The notes under the pieces were generated by a model, which worked only from the letters and a program-made list of their open reading frames with translations, ran no database searches and had not been told where the DNA came from. This document shows positions 17,173-27,158 of a stretch of 64,000 nucleotides of DNA, in pieces; the stretch's first letter is position 1, and every line of letters starts with the position of its first letter. Source of the stretch: Kribbella albertanoniae (GTDB taxonomy: Bacteria > Actinomycetota > Actinomycetes > Propionibacteriales > Kribbellaceae); assembly GCF_004348455.1 (NCBI RefSeq), contig NZ_SMKA01000007.1, positions 26,817-90,816 of the forward strand, read 5' to 3'. Made by a program: the position numbers and the translations under genes.

Positions 17173-18327
17173 TCAGCTACCTAGAACCAGGCTTGTCTGG
17201 GTGCCGCGGAGGGCTTCCTCGATCGGCTGCGAGTAGGACTCGTTGGGCCGGTTGGACTTGTCCAGGCACTTGCCGTCGATCAGCGCCGCGCCGCTGGTGA
17301 TGCCCTGGGCGTAGTGGCCGGTCATGTTGGCACCGCCGGAGTCACCGGACTCGACACAGGCAGTGTGCTGGAACAGGCCGCGGACGATCCGGTTGTTGCC
17401 GTAGTTCACCGTCACGTTGTTGGCGACGATCCGGCCGCAGGTCCAGCCGGTGCTCTTCCCCGACTTGCACAGCTCGGATCCGACCGTGGGACTCGCCGTC
17501 CCGTACACCGCGACGCTGCCGGAACCCCAGCCCTCGACGTACCCCTGCTGGTCCCAGCCTTCGATCACGTCGACACTGCCGAAGTCGTCCCCCGGGAAGC
17601 TCGAGGTGACCGTGTTCCCCAGGATGTAGCCGTTGCGCGAGAACGACGGTTTGCCGTTGGTGCAGTGGCCGGCGGTCAGGAAGACCCGGGTGCCCTTGCT
17701 GCTGCGGGCGTTGAAGCCGAGCGAGCAGACATAGCCGGTGTTCTTGTCGACCTGGAGGCCGCCGCGCAGGCTGAAGTCGTCAGCCGTCGGGACCACCTTG
17801 CCGTAGACCGTCCGCACCGTGACCTGGTCGCCGTGTCGCTTGGCCCGCTCCAGGAACCGCTCGGTGAGCACATCGCGCGCCCCCTTCGGGACGCTCACCA
17901 CGACCGTGCCGCTGATCGGATCGACGTACCAGGAGCGCACCTTGCCGGGCCGCGACTTGACGGCCAGCCGGTTCAGCTCGGCCTGCACGGAGTTCAGCTC
18001 GGAGGCGGTGAAGCGCACCAACTTCGGAACCGCTCCAGCGGCCCGGACCAGCTCGGCCGTCGCCGCATCCGACACCGCGACCACCAGGTCACCGGCGCTG
18101 TCGTAGTAACTACCGATCGCCCGCGACCCGAGCTCGGTCTCCAGCGCCTCGGCCGTCACCGAAGATTTCGCGGCCGGCCCGACCAACTTCGTCGGCTCCA
18201 CCCGCGGCCCGTCCACCACCTGACGCTTGGCGTCATCCGCAGTGGCCCAGTTGGCCGCCACCAGTCCGGCGGCAGTCAGTACAGCTGCGCCGGCGAGTGC
18301 GGCGCCGACCCGATAACGCCCCGACAT
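17173..18327 (-). CDS. Secreted S1-family serine protease (alpha-lytic/streptogrisin type)
   Basis: A 384-residue preproprotease. It has a signal peptide (residues 1-30), a prodomain of the alpha-lytic protease type (about 60-190), and a catalytic domain of about 190 residues. The catalytic triad is visible as LTAGHCTN (His), DFGSVDVIEG (Asp) and CVESGDSGGANM (Ser). Cysteine pairs around CSLGF/GHC and CKSGKSTGWTCG fit the family disulfides. It probably folds with help of its propeptide after export. It interrupts the fol cluster and has its own upstream space of about 150 bp. Confidence 0.92.
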   Translation of the reverse strand: MSGRYRVGAALAGAAVLTAAGLVAANWATADDAKRQVVDGPRVEPTKLVGPAAKSSVTAEALETELGSRAIGSYYDSAGDLVVAVSDAATAELVRAAGAVPKLVRFTASELNSVQAELNRLAVKSRPGKVRSWYVDPISGTVVVSVPKGARDVLTERFLERAKRHGDQVTVRTVYGKVVPTADDFSLRGGLQVDKNTGYVCSLGFNARSSKGTRVFLTAGHCTNGKPSFSRNGYILGNTVTSSFPGDDFGSVDVIEGWDQQGYVEGWGSGSVAVYGTASPTVGSELCKSGKSTGWTCGRIVANNVTVNYGNNRIVRGLFQHTACVESGDSGGANMTGHYAQGITSGAALIDGKCLDKSNRPNESYSQPIEEALRGTQTSLVLGS

Positions 18328-18479
18328 TCCTTGTCCTCCTCACCGCCGGCGCCCGGTCCCCGTCGAACGAACGCCCTTACGGAAAGTAAACGCATCGGAA
18401 CGGAATGTCCACAGCTACCAGCTCACAATCCCAACGACCGAGACCCGAAGGAGCTACGCGCCCCGCCTGACGGGATGGC

Positions 18480-18713
18480 TCACAGGCTCGCAGAGGTGGC
18501 TCTTCGGGCCTGCTGCAGGCTCTCCAGCAGCCGGAATGCGTTCGCGGGCGACCGCAGGAGGTGACCGGTTTCCACCAGAGCCCGGTACTCCTCGAGCGAC
18601 AGCAGTACGGCGTCGCCTGCCTCCGAGGTGATCTCGATCGGCGTTCGGTCGGCGTTCACCCGTGCAATCAGCCCAAGCAGGTCCTTACGCGCGGCAGCAG
18701 CCGAGATCACCAT
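18480..18713 (-). CDS. Phd/YefM-type antitoxin, apparently without toxin
   Basis: A 77-residue protein with the Phd/YefM N-terminal DNA-binding fold: MVISAAAARKDLLGLIARVN, then PIEITSEAGDAVLLSLEEYRAL. The C-terminal tail (LLRSPANAFRLLESLQQA) is the region that normally wraps the toxin. A YoeB/RelE-type toxin gene usually follows directly; here only 152 bp separate the stop from the protease gene and I see no toxin-like reading frame on either strand. It lies 33 bp downstream of folE, so it may be an orphan antitoxin or a stand-alone regulator. Confidence 0.8.
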   Translation of the reverse strand: MVISAAAARKDLLGLIARVNADRTPIEITSEAGDAVLLSLEEYRALVETGHLLRSPANAFRLLESLQQARRATSASL

Positions 18714-18746
18714 CTGTCCTTTCTCGCGATCAAGCTATTGCGCCAC

Positions 18747-19319
18747 TCAGCCGACGATGAGGCTCATGGCTTCGGCTCGGGTGACGGGGTTGCGGAGCTG
18801 GCCGCGGACGGCGGAGGTGATGGTTTTGGCGCCGGCTTTGCGGACGCCGCGCATGGTCATGCAGAGGTGTTCGCACTCGATCACGACGATGACGCCGCGG
18901 GGTTCGAGGAGTTCGACCAGGGACTCGGCGATCTGGGTGGTGAGGCGTTCCTGGACCTGGGGGCGTTTGGCGTAGACGTCGACCAGGCGGGCGAGTTTGG
19001 ACAGGCCGGTGATCCGGCCGTCCCGGTTCGGGATGTAGCCGACGTGGGCGACGCCGGTGAACGGCACCAGGTGGTGCTCACAGACGCTCCAGACCTCGAT
19101 GTCCTTCACCAGGACCATCTCGTCGTGCTCGAGCTCGAACGTCGTACTGAGCACGTCCTCGGCGCGCTGACCCAGCCCGGCGGTGATCTCGGCGTACGAG
19201 CGCGCCACCCGGGCCGGCGTCTCCCGCAGCCCGTCGCGGTCCGGGTCCTCCCCGATCGCGAACAGCAGCTCCCGGACAGCGCGTTCGGCCCGCGCATGGT
19301 CGAACTTCGGTGACGTCAT
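18747..19319 (-). CDS. folE: GTP cyclohydrolase I
   Basis: A 190-residue zinc enzyme converting GTP to dihydroneopterin triphosphate, first step of folate synthesis. Zinc and active-site motifs are [20 protein letters not shown] (near residue 80), [11 protein letters not shown], and [14 protein letters not shown] (near 150). The start is ATG 19319 ([12 protein letters not shown]); the in-frame extension upstream runs into the terminator hairpin. It is downstream of ftsH but separated from it by that hairpin, so it probably has some independent transcription. Confidence 0.96.
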   Translation of the reverse strand: MTSPKFDHARAERAVRELLFAIGEDPDRDGLRETPARVARSYAEITAGLGQRAEDVLSTTFELEHDEMVLVKDIEVWSVCEHHLVPFTGVAHVGYIPNRDGRITGLSKLARLVDVYAKRPQVQERLTTQIAESLVELLEPRGVIVVIECEHLCMTMRGVRKAGAKTITSAVRGQLRNPVTRAEAMSLIVG

Positions 19320-19336
19320 TCGGTCAGCGTAAGCAG

Positions 19337-19368
19337 AAGCCCCGCCAACCTTGCGGATGGCGGGGCTT
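19337..19368. terminator. Strong hairpin between ftsH and folE
   Basis: AAGCCCCGCC at 19337-19346 pairs with GGCGGGGCTT at 19359-19368, a 10-bp perfect stem with a 12-base loop. On the plus strand it is followed by TTTT-like bases; on the minus strand, the direction of transcription, the tail is CTGCTTACG. It lies 12 bp after the ftsH stop and about 18 bp before the folE start, consistent with full or partial termination after ftsH. Confidence 0.7.
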
Positions 19369-19380
19369 TTGGCGCTCAGA

Positions 19381-21420
19381 TCACTCGTGCATCGGCGGGG
19401 TCGGGCCGCCACCGTAGTTCGGCGGCTTCACGGCCTCGTCCGGACCGACCGAACCACCGGGCAGTACGTCGGACAGTGAGCCGTTCTGCTCGGCCGGGGA
19501 CGGCAGCGGCATCACCGGCGGCTGGTCGGACGGGATCCGGGTCGCGGACCCGGTCCAGGCCGGCCGGCGCTCCTTCTTGACGATCGGACCGAAGATCTCG
19601 GCGATCTGGCCCTTGTCCAGGGTCTCCTTCTCCAGGAGCTCCTCGACCAGGTGATCCAGCACGACGCGGTTCTCGACCAGGATGTCGAAGGCCTCCTGGT
19701 GCGCGTTCAGGATCAGCTTGCCGACCTCTTCGTCGACCGCGGCCGCGATCTCCTCGGAGTAGTTGCGCTGGCTGCCGAAGTCGCGGCCCAGGAACGGCTC
19801 ACTGCCGTCCGAGCCGAACTTGATCGCGCCCAGCCGCTCGGTCATGCCGTACTGCGTGACCATCGCGCGGGCCAGGGCCGACGCCTTCTCGATGTCGTTG
19901 CTGGCACCGGTGGTCGGGTCGTGGAAGACCATCTCCTCGGCAGCACGGCCACCGAGCATGTAGGCCAGCTTGTCGAGCATCTCCGACCGGGTGGTCGAGT
20001 ACTTGTCCTCGTCCGGCAGCACCATCGTGTATCCGAGGGCCCGGCCGCGCGGCAGGATCGTCACCTTGTGCACCGGGTCGGAGTGCGGCAGCGCCGCGGC
20101 GACCAGGGCGTGTCCGCCCTCGTGGTACGCCGTGAGCACCTTCTCCTTGTCCGACATCAAGCGGGTACGACGTTGCGGGCCCGCGATCACGCGGTCGATC
20201 GCCTCGTCCAGCGCCTTGCTGTCGATCACCTGCATGTTCGAGCGGGCGGTCAGCAGGGCCGCCTCGTTCAGCACGTTGGCCAGGTCGGCACCGGTGAAGC
20301 CCGGCGTCCGGCGGGCCACTGCCCGGAGGTCGACGTCCTGCGACATCGGCTTGCCCCGGGAGTGCACCTTCAGGATCTGCTCACGGCCCGGCAGGTCCGG
20401 CGCGTCGACGGCGATCTGCCGGTCGAAGCGGCCGGGCCGCAGCAGGGCCGGGTCCAGTACGTCGGGCCGGTTGGTGGCCGCGATCAGGATCACTCCGCCG
20501 CGGACGTCGAAGCCGTCCATCTCGACCAGCAGCTGGTTCAGCGTCTGCTCGCGCTCGTCGTGGCCGCCGCCCATACCGGCGCCACGGTGCCGGCCGACGG
20601 CGTCGATCTCGTCGATGAAGACGATCGCCGGCGCGTTGGTCTTGGCCTGCTCGAACAGGTCGCGGACCCGGGAGGCACCGACACCGACGAACATCTCGAC
20701 GAAGTCCGAACCGGAGATCGAGTAGAACGGCACGCCGGCCTCACCCGCGACCGCGCGGGCCAGCAGGGTCTTACCGGTACCGGGCTGGCCGTAGAGCAGC
20801 ACGCCCTTGGGGATCTTGGCGCCGACGGCCTGGAACTTGCCGGGCTCCTGGAGGAACTCCTTGATCTCGCCGAGTTCCTCGATCGCCTCGTCACAGCCGG
20901 CCACGTCGGCGAACGTGGTCTTCGGGGTGTCCTTGGTGATCAGCTTGGCCTTCGACTTGGCGAAGCTCATCACCCGCGAGCCACCACCCTGCATCGAGTT
21001 CATCAGGAAGATGAAGACCACGGCGATCAGCAGGAACGGGATCAGCGTCTGGAACACCTGGCCGATGAAACTCGGCTTCGGGTTCTCGACGTTGTACTTC
21101 TCGACCTTGCCGTTCTGGTAGAGGTCCTGCAGCGACGCGCCCAGCGAGTTCGCCTGGCCGTCCACCCAGAACGCCCGGATCTTGGTGCCGTCGGTCTTCT
21201 CGAGCCGGATCTCCTGGTTCGGGTCGACCAGCGTGACGGTCTTGATCACCTTCTCGCCGGCCGGGGCGTCGGTGGCCTGCTTGATCACCTTGACGACCTC
21301 ACCGGTCGGCTGGGTCTTGTAGCCGGACGAGCCGGTCAGGAGCTGTCCGATCACCAGCACGCCCAGGAAGGCGAGGATGATCCAGAACAGGGGTCCGCGG
21401 AAGATGCGCTTCACGTCCAT
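19381..21420 (-). CDS. ftsH: ATP-dependent zinc metalloprotease FtsH
   Basis: A 679-residue membrane AAA protease. Two membrane segments (about residues 12-28 and 108-126) flank an extracytoplasmic domain. The AAA module has Walker [17 protein letters not shown] (near 213), Walker [16 protein letters not shown] (near 270) and the second region of homology with arginine fingers ([20 protein letters not shown]). The peptidase has HEGGH (near 438). The long Pro/Gly-rich C-terminal tail is typical of actinobacterial FtsH. It stands between hpt and folE as in most actinobacteria. Confidence 0.97.
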   Translation of the reverse strand: MDVKRIFRGPLFWIILAFLGVLVIGQLLTGSSGYKTQPTGEVVKVIKQATDAPAGEKVIKTVTLVDPNQEIRLEKTDGTKIRAFWVDGQANSLGASLQDLYQNGKVEKYNVENPKPSFIGQVFQTLIPFLLIAVVFIFLMNSMQGGGSRVMSFAKSKAKLITKDTPKTTFADVAGCDEAIEELGEIKEFLQEPGKFQAVGAKIPKGVLLYGQPGTGKTLLARAVAGEAGVPFYSISGSDFVEMFVGVGASRVRDLFEQAKTNAPAIVFIDEIDAVGRHRGAGMGGGHDEREQTLNQLLVEMDGFDVRGGVILIAATNRPDVLDPALLRPGRFDRQIAVDAPDLPGREQILKVHSRGKPMSQDVDLRAVARRTPGFTGADLANVLNEAALLTARSNMQVIDSKALDEAIDRVIAGPQRRTRLMSDKEKVLTAYHEGGHALVAAALPHSDPVHKVTILPRGRALGYTMVLPDEDKYSTTRSEMLDKLAYMLGGRAAEEMVFHDPTTGASNDIEKASALARAMVTQYGMTERLGAIKFGSDGSEPFLGRDFGSQRNYSEEIAAAVDEEVGKLILNAHQEAFDILVENRVVLDHLVEELLEKETLDKGQIAEIFGPIVKKERRPAWTGSATRIPSDQPPVMPLPSPAEQNGSLSDVLPGGSVGPDEAVKPPNYGGGPTPPMHE

Positions 21421-21577
21421 GATCGAGGCCTACGCCCCGTCCCTCCTAGCTCGGCAGGCCCGGGTTTCGCGGGCTTGAGACGGTACTACCAGTCCAAGTG
21501 TCTCGTGCCGGGCAAGCCTGCCGACCACGAGGGTCACCGATAGACCGTACGACCTGTTGTACAGGCTGTCACCAAGT

Positions 21578-22129
21578 TCAGGAGTAGACGTGCGGCGCCA
21601 GCGTCGCCACACACCGCAGGTTCCGGTACTTCTCCGCGTAGTCGAGGCCGTAGCCGACGACGAACTCGTCCGGGAGCTCCAGCCCGACGTACTTCACCGG
21701 GACCTGCATCTTGGCCGCGCCCGGCTTCACGAACGCCGTGCACAGCTCCAGCGAGGCCGGCTTGCGCGACTCCAGGTTGCTGACCAGCCAGCTCAGCGTC
21801 AGGCCGGTGTCGATGATGTCCTCGACGATCAGCACGTGCCGGTTGGTGATGTCGGTGTCCAGGTCCTTCTGGATCCGGACCACACCGGACGACTTGGTGC
21901 CCGACCCGTACGACGAGATCGCCATCCAGTCCATCTCCACGTGCCGCGTGAAGGAGCGGGCCAGGTCGGCCATCACCATCACCGCACCGCGCAGAACGCC
22001 TACCAGCAGCAGGTCCTTGCCCTCGTAGTCCGCCTCGATCCGACCGGCCAGTTCCCGCAGCTTCGCCAGGATCTGGTCCTCGGTGTAATGGATCTGGGTC
22101 AGGTCCTTCTCGATGTCCGCCGCATCCAC
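21578..22129 (-). CDS. hpt: Hypoxanthine phosphoribosyltransferase
   Basis: A 183-residue purine salvage enzyme converting hypoxanthine or guanine with PRPP to IMP or GMP. It has the PRPP loop VLIVEDIIDTGLTLSWL (near residue 100), the LLLVGVLRGAVMVMADL region (near 42) and the C-terminal VKYVGLELPDEFVVGYGLDYAEKYRNL family signature. It is 5 bp downstream of tilS; tilS-hpt-ftsH is a widely conserved order. Confidence 0.95.
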   Translation of the reverse strand: MDAADIEKDLTQIHYTEDQILAKLRELAGRIEADYEGKDLLLVGVLRGAVMVMADLARSFTRHVEMDWMAISSYGSGTKSSGVVRIQKDLDTDITNRHVLIVEDIIDTGLTLSWLVSNLESRKPASLELCTAFVKPGAAKMQVPVKYVGLELPDEFVVGYGLDYAEKYRNLRCVATLAPHVYS

Positions 22130-22134
22130 GGGGA

Positions 22135-23196
22135 TCAGCCTGTCACATCAGGACCGAAGATTATGAATCCGCCTCGACGGATGGCGCGGATGCCTTGGGG
22201 CAGGTCGATCCAGCGCTGGCCGCGCCAGTCGGTGATGAGCGCGTCGACGGCTGCGACGTGGCCGGCGTTCAGGTCCGTGGCTCGGGAGCCGGCCTCCAGG
22301 GCAGCCTGACGCAGGACACGCGTGCGGAGTGCTGCGGGCTCGTCGGCGACCATTCCGACGTCACACAGCACCTCTCCGTCAGTACGGCGTACTGCCGTCT
22401 CCGCGAGGTCTGCCGCCAGCATGTCGAGGGCGTCGGCGTCCGCCCGGAGCAGTCCGGCCGTCCGGGCGAGCGCCTCGACCACGCCGGGCCCCAGTGCCTC
22501 TTCGAGCACCGGAAGCACCTCGTGGCGGACCCGGACGCGCGTGTACGTCGGATCGTCGTTGTGCGGGTCATGCCAGGGCCGCAGGCCGGCCGCGATACAG
22601 GCAGCGGCCGTGGTGGCGCGTGGAACCTCCAGGAACGGCCGCCGGAGCAGTCCGGCGACTGCGGCCATCCCAGCGAGCGATCTGGCCCCAGAACCGCGCC
22701 CCAGCCCCAGTAAGACAGTCTCAGCCTGGTCGTCCCGCGTATGCGCCAGCAGTACGACGTCCGCCGCGAACTCGTCAGCAGCCGCCCGCAGAGCGTCGTA
22801 CCGGGCTGTTCGGGCCGCACCCTCCGGTCCGCCCTCGCGGCCGACCTCTACCGCGCGGACCTGGACCGGATCGAGCCCCACCCCGCGACACTGCTCCGCA
22901 GCGATCTCCGCAGTCCGTGCGGAGTCCGGCTGCAGACCGTGGTCGACGACGACGGCACCTGCCCGCAGCCCTAGCTTCGGCGCCTCAAACGCAGTTGCCG
23001 CAGCCAGCGCGAGTGAATCGGTCCCACCGGAGCAGGCGACCAGTGCGGTCGTTCCGGCAGGCAGGTCGGACAGGGCGGACCGCACCGCCTCACGGGTACG
23101 GGCGATCGCAGGATGCAGCCGGCCGCGACGCTCAGCGACCAGCTCCTCGGCAGTGCTGCCGCCGGCCTCAGCCGTGGAGTCGACTGACCCAGGCAT
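22135..23196 (-). CDS. tilS: tRNA(Ile)-lysidine synthetase
   Basis: A 353-residue N-type ATP pyrophosphatase that modifies C34 of the AUA-reading tRNA(Ile) to lysidine. The PP-loop motif ACSGGTDSLALAAA lies near residue 54; HTRDDQAETVLLGLGRGSG (near 150) and the RPFLEVPRATTAAAC and HNDDPTYTRVRVRHEVLP segments are diagnostic. The start overlaps the end of the DUF2342 gene by 29 bp; no closer in-frame start fits as well. Confidence 0.94.
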   Translation of the reverse strand: MPGSVDSTAEAGGSTAEELVAERRGRLHPAIARTREAVRSALSDLPAGTTALVACSGGTDSLALAAATAFEAPKLGLRAGAVVVDHGLQPDSARTAEIAAEQCRGVGLDPVQVRAVEVGREGGPEGAARTARYDALRAAADEFAADVVLLAHTRDDQAETVLLGLGRGSGARSLAGMAAVAGLLRRPFLEVPRATTAAACIAAGLRPWHDPHNDDPTYTRVRVRHEVLPVLEEALGPGVVEALARTAGLLRADADALDMLAADLAETAVRRTDGEVLCDVGMVADEPAALRTRVLRQAALEAGSRATDLNAGHVAAVDALITDWRGQRWIDLPQGIRAIRRGGFIIFGPDVTG

Positions 23197-24262
23197 CGGG
23201 GTTCGCGATCTCGTTCTTGGTGGGCAGCGTGTTCGGCCCGGTCCAGACCCGGTTGAACCCGTCCATGCCGACCTGCTCCACCACGCGCCGTACGAACGCG
23301 GCGCCGTCCTTGTACTGCTTCAGCTTCGCGTCCAGCCCGAGCAGCTTCTTCAGCAGCTGGTCCACCGGGTTCCCGCCCTGGCGCCGGGAGGTGAACTTCG
23401 ACCGGATGGCGTCCACCGTCGGAATCACCGACGGCCCGACCCCGTCCATCACGAAGTCCGCATGGCCCTCCAGCAACGACATGACTGCGGTCAGCCGGTC
23501 CAGCACAGCACGCTGCTCCGGCGACTGCATCAGGTCGACCAGGCTCAGGTCGGCCTCACCGCGCACCGACCGCCCGAGCCTCTGCACGGCCTCCCGGAAC
23601 ATCGCCGCGTACGCCGATGCGTCCAGCTCTGCCTGGTCGAGGAACAGCCCGATCTCGGAGCGCAGGTGATCCCGCAGCCACGGAACCGCGGTGAACTGCA
23701 CCCGGTGCGTCTCCTCGTGCAGGCACACCCACAACCGGAAGTCCCGCGGTACGACGCCCAGCTCGGTCTCGACCTGCATCACGTTCGGAGCCACCAGCAG
23801 CAACCGGCCGGTGAGGTCAGGACGAGCCGGGTCTGGCTCCGACGGGTAGAACGGGTCGAACTGACCGAGCACGCGAGACGACAGGAACGCCAGCAGCGCA
23901 CCGGCCTCGATCGCGGTCACCCGGGAGCCGACTGCAGATGACAGCCCACCGGTCCGCTCGGCCTTCTCGCGCAGCTTGTCCGCCAGCGGCTGCATCACGG
24001 TCCGGAAGCCGTCCGCGTTCGCCTGGACCCAGCCGGGCCGGTCCACGATCACCACTGGCGCAGTGGCCGATGTGGCCTGCAGTCCGGTGAAGTCGCGCAC
24101 GTGGTGCTCGGAGTCCGCCGCGAACTGGCGCAGCTCGGCGACCACCTGGTCCGCCTCGGCCCGGCTGACCACCGGGCCCGGGCGCAGCAGCTTGCGCGCC
24201 ACACCGGTCGCCAGCTGCCAATCGACCATCTCAGCCGCAGTATCGCCGTCCGCCGTACTCAT
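23168..24262 (-). CDS. DUF2342 zincin-like protein (F420-biosynthesis-associated family)
   Basis: A 364-residue actinobacterial protein with a zincin-like motif HEETHRVQF (near residue 185) inside the sequence VCLHEETHRVQFTAVPWL. The family is often annotated as zinc-dependent metalloprotease or coenzyme F420 biosynthesis-associated protein because it co-occurs with F420 genes. No catalytic activity is established to my knowledge. Its 3' end overlaps tilS by 29 bp, so it probably heads or joins the tilS-hpt unit. Confidence 0.88.
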   Translation of the reverse strand: MSTADGDTAAEMVDWQLATGVARKLLRPGPVVSRAEADQVVAELRQFAADSEHHVRDFTGLQATSATAPVVIVDRPGWVQANADGFRTVMQPLADKLREKAERTGGLSSAVGSRVTAIEAGALLAFLSSRVLGQFDPFYPSEPDPARPDLTGRLLLVAPNVMQVETELGVVPRDFRLWVCLHEETHRVQFTAVPWLRDHLRSEIGLFLDQAELDASAYAAMFREAVQRLGRSVRGEADLSLVDLMQSPEQRAVLDRLTAVMSLLEGHADFVMDGVGPSVIPTVDAIRSKFTSRRQGGNPVDQLLKKLLGLDAKLKQYKDGAAFVRRVVEQVGMDGFNRVWTGPNTLPTKNEIANPDAWVSRLHG

Positions 24263-24290
24263 AAGTCGACCCTAGTCCCAGGAGCAAGCC

Positions 24291-25622
24291 TCAGCACCCG
24301 CAGTTGGCCAGTGCAGCGGCTGCTCTGTCCAGTGCGGCCCGAGCGTCGAGTGTCTTGGGCACAGGAACGCTGTCGCTCGCCACAGCGAAGGCCAGCAGCG
24401 TGCCGCTCCGCGTCCGGACCATTCCGGCCAGGCTGTGCACCCCAGTCAGCGTGCCGGTCTTCGCCCGGACCAGTCCGGTCCCAGGGCCTGCACTGCCGGA
24501 GCCGAAGCGGTCTTCAAGCGAACCGCTGAAGCCTGCGATCGGCAGCCCGGTCAGAAGGTGCCGCAGCTCCGGGTGGTCCTTAGAAGCAGCCACCCGGACC
24601 GCACCGGCCAGCAGATCGAGCGGGACCTTGTTCGACCGGGCCAGACCACTACCGTCGTAGATCTGTGCCTTGCCAACGTTCAGTCCGAGCTTGGTGAGCG
24701 TCTCCTCGAGCCCAGTGACACCACCGGTGTACGAGCCACCGTTCTTCGTCGCCAGCCCGACCTGACGCAGCAGCACCTCGGCTCCGTCGTTGTCGCTGTG
24801 CAGGTTCACGTACTCGACGATCTGACCGACCGTCGGCGACGCCACCTTCGCCAGCGCCGCGGCGCCGGCCGGTGCGATCTTCGGCTTCGCAGCACCCGCG
24901 ACCTTGACCCCATTGGCGACCAGCAGCTTGCTGAAGGCGACCGCTGCGGCCTGCGAGGGCGAGTCCGCCCGCTTGGACATCCCCTTCGAGAGGCGCCCCT
25001 GGTCCACCCACAGCGCCGACGTCCGCGCGGCAATACCTTCGGGCAGGTAGTTCGGCTCCCACTTCGCGTTCCCGGCCGGACCGGTGAACAGGGAAGCGTC
25101 GTACCCGAGGGTGACGCTGGTAACACCCTGCGCCTTCAGAGCCTTCGCCGTACTCGCAGCCAGCGCCGCCAGCGTGGCGCGGGTCGGGTAGTCCTGCGCC
25201 GACGGCTTGGCGGTCAGCAGCGGGTCACCGCCACCGACGAGCACGATCGACCCCTTGCCGGCGCTCACCACCTTCGTAGTGAACCGGTGCTCCGGGCCGA
25301 GCGCAGCCAGCGCCGACACCGTGGTCAGCAGCTTCAGAGTCGACGCAGGCGTGTACGGCGTCGCCGTACCGGTCGAGAAGACCACCTTGCCGCGGTCGAC
25401 GTCGTACACGTAGACACCCCGGTGCTTGCCCAGCGACGGGTCCGCGAGGACTCCGGCCAGCGCCTTCTGCACACCCGCAGTAGTCGGCGCCGCACCCTCC
25501 GGCGCCGCCGGAGCGAGCACTGCGGGAGCAGATACCGGTACGGCGCTCGCGCCGCCCGCCAGCCCGAGACACAGGGTCGAGGCGAGCAGCGTGACGAACG
25601 CCGCACGAGGAGGACGGGCCAC
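24291..25622 (-). CDS. dacB: D-alanyl-D-alanine carboxypeptidase/endopeptidase (PBP4 class)
   Basis: A 443-residue exported class C penicillin-binding protein. It has a signal peptide (residues 1-28), the SxxK motif in [12 protein letters not shown] (near residue 82), the SDN triad in [11 protein letters not shown] (near 275) and the KTG motif in [16 protein letters not shown] (near 388). The large insertion between SxxK and SDN is the PBP4 subclass hallmark. It trims or opens peptidoglycan crosslinks outside the membrane. It is divergent from ppa with 50 bp between the starts. Confidence 0.93.
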   Translation of the reverse strand: MARPPRAAFVTLLASTLCLGLAGGASAVPVSAPAVLAPAAPEGAAPTTAGVQKALAGVLADPSLGKHRGVYVYDVDRGKVVFSTGTATPYTPASTLKLLTTVSALAALGPEHRFTTKVVSAGKGSIVLVGGGDPLLTAKPSAQDYPTRATLAALAASTAKALKAQGVTSVTLGYDASLFTGPAGNAKWEPNYLPEGIAARTSALWVDQGRLSKGMSKRADSPSQAAAVAFSKLLVANGVKVAGAAKPKIAPAGAAALAKVASPTVGQIVEYVNLHSDNDGAEVLLRQVGLATKNGGSYTGGVTGLEETLTKLGLNVGKAQIYDGSGLARSNKVPLDLLAGAVRVAASKDHPELRHLLTGLPIAGFSGSLEDRFGSGSAGPGTGLVRAKTGTLTGVHSLAGMVRTRSGTLLAFAVASDSVPVPKTLDARAALDRAAAALANCGC

Positions 25623-25672
25623 CGGGCTGCTCCTGTCATTTGGTCGGTCCGAACCGTGACAGTATCTGCCGT

Positions 25673-26161
25673 ATGGAGTTCGACGTCTTCATCGAGATCC
25701 CCAAGGGCACCCGCAACAAGTACGAGCTGGACCACAAGACGAACCGGCTGCGGCTCGACCGCACCCTGTTCACGGCCACTCAGTACCCGTCCGACTACGG
25801 CTTCATCGAGGAGACGCTGGGTCAGGACGGCGATCCCCTGGATGCGCTGGTGCTGCTCTCCGAGCCGACCTTCCCCGGTTGCCTGATCAAGGCGCGGGCG
25901 ATCGGCATGTTCCGGATGACCGACGAGAAGGGCCCGGACGACAAGGTCCTCTGCGTCCCCGCCGGTGACCCGCGCCAGGAGCACCTGCGCGACATCCACC
26001 ACGTGCCGGAGTTCGACCGCCTCGAGATCCAGCACTTCTTCGAGGTCTACAAGGACCTCGAGCCAGGCAAGTCCGTCGAGGGCGCAACCTGGGTCGGTCG
26101 CGCCGACGCCGAGGCCGAGATCAAGGCCTCCTTCGAGCGCCTGAAGGCCGAAGGCCACTAA
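25673..26161 (+). CDS. ppa: Inorganic pyrophosphatase
   Basis: A 162-residue soluble family I pyrophosphatase. Motifs are [16 protein letters not shown], the [25 protein letters not shown] signature with the three metal-binding aspartates, and [26 protein letters not shown] 25673 ([12 protein letters not shown]) is the family start; an earlier in-frame start would add an unrelated 11 residues. Confidence 0.97.
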   Translation: MEFDVFIEIPKGTRNKYELDHKTNRLRLDRTLFTATQYPSDYGFIEETLGQDGDPLDALVLLSEPTFPGCLIKARAIGMFRMTDEKGPDDKVLCVPAGDPRQEHLRDIHHVPEFDRLEIQHFFEVYKDLEPGKSVEGATWVGRADAEAEIKASFERLKAEGH

Positions 26162-26173
26162 CCGCTACACCTG

Positions 26174-26204
26174 ACCGCCGGCCCGCCACCACGGTGCCGG
26201 CGGT
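26174..26204 (+). terminator. Hairpin after ppa
   Basis: ACCGCCGGC (26174-26182) pairs with GCCGGCGGT (26196-26204), a 9-bp stem 12 bp after the ppa stop, followed by TCGTCATT. It is a probable intrinsic terminator with a weak T tract. Confidence 0.6.
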
Positions 26205-26242
26205 TCGTCATTCCCCGCTGACCGACGGCTTAAGGTTGAGGC

Positions 26243-27133
26243 GTGGAGCTGCGGCAGATGCGGTACTTCGTTGCTGTTGCGGAGGAGCTGCACTTCGGGC
26301 GGGCCGCCGAGCGGCTGTACATCTCCACGCCGACGCTGAGCCAGCAGATCAAACAGCTCGAGCGCGAAGTCGGTACGACGTTGCTGATCCGGCACAGCCG
26401 GGGTGTCGAGCTGAACCCGGCGGGCCAGGTCTTCCTGGCTCGTGCGCGGGAGACGCTCCAGGCGGCCGGGCTGGCGGTGAAGGACACGCGCCGGGCCGCT
26501 GGGCTGGACGAACCGGTACTGCGGCTCGGACTGCTGAACGGCGTACCTGGATGGTTGCCGGCGGCCCTCGAACAGCTTGCGGCCGAGCGGTTCCCGGAGA
26601 GCACGGTCACGCTGGAGGCAGGCACCACCACTGAGCAGGTCCGCATGCTCGCAGCGGGTGAGATCGATCTCGGACTGGTTCGGATGCCACTGACGTTGCC
26701 ACCAGCAACGACTTCGGAGTGGCTGGCAGAGGAGGAGATCGGCGTACTGATGGTCGCCGCCCATCCCCTAGCGAGCACCACCGAACTGACGGCCGACGAC
26801 CTGGCCGGACTGGAGCTGATCTGGATCCCGCGCGCGACGGCGCCCGAGTTCCACGACGACTCGTTGCAGCGACTGGGCGGCGACCTGCGCTTGAGCGATA
26901 TCACGATGAGCCATTCACAGCTCCGCTCGGCATTGCTGGTACGGCGATCCGCGATCAGCCTCGGCTCCCGGCGCGCGGCGACCGCTGATGTCGTGTGGCG
27001 CCCATTGCAGGGCCGCCCGCTGGTCACCCGGTACGCCGCGATCTGGCGCACCGACTCGGACAACCCGGTGCTGCAGGCAATGACCGTTAGCCCGGGGCTA
27101 ACGCCCGTGAGGCAACAAGTCATGGAGGACTGA
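26243..27133 (+). CDS. LysR-family transcriptional regulator
   Basis: A 296-residue regulator starting at GTG 26243. The winged helix-turn-helix is at residues 1-60 (MELRQMRYFVAVAEELHFGRAAERL, STPTLSQQIKQLEREVG), followed by a periplasmic-binding-protein-like effector domain from about residue 90. It lies in the same direction as, and 25 bp upstream of, an SDR gene rather than divergent from it, so it is likely to be co-transcribed with that gene and to autoregulate. Effector unknown. Confidence 0.9.
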   Translation: MELRQMRYFVAVAEELHFGRAAERLYISTPTLSQQIKQLEREVGTTLLIRHSRGVELNPAGQVFLARARETLQAAGLAVKDTRRAAGLDEPVLRLGLLNGVPGWLPAALEQLAAERFPESTVTLEAGTTTEQVRMLAAGEIDLGLVRMPLTLPPATTSEWLAEEEIGVLMVAAHPLASTTELTADDLAGLELIWIPRATAPEFHDDSLQRLGGDLRLSDITMSHSQLRSALLVRRSAISLGSRRAATADVVWRPLQGRPLVTRYAAIWRTDSDNPVLQAMTVSPGLTPVRQQVMED

Positions 27134-27158
27134 CGACCGTCCTGGTTGGCTCGAGGAC

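Noticed and set aside
18328..18479. Missing YoeB/RelE toxin next to the YefM-like gene
   Set aside because: The 152 bp contain no open frame of useful length on either strand and no toxin-like motif, so no toxin or remnant is reported.
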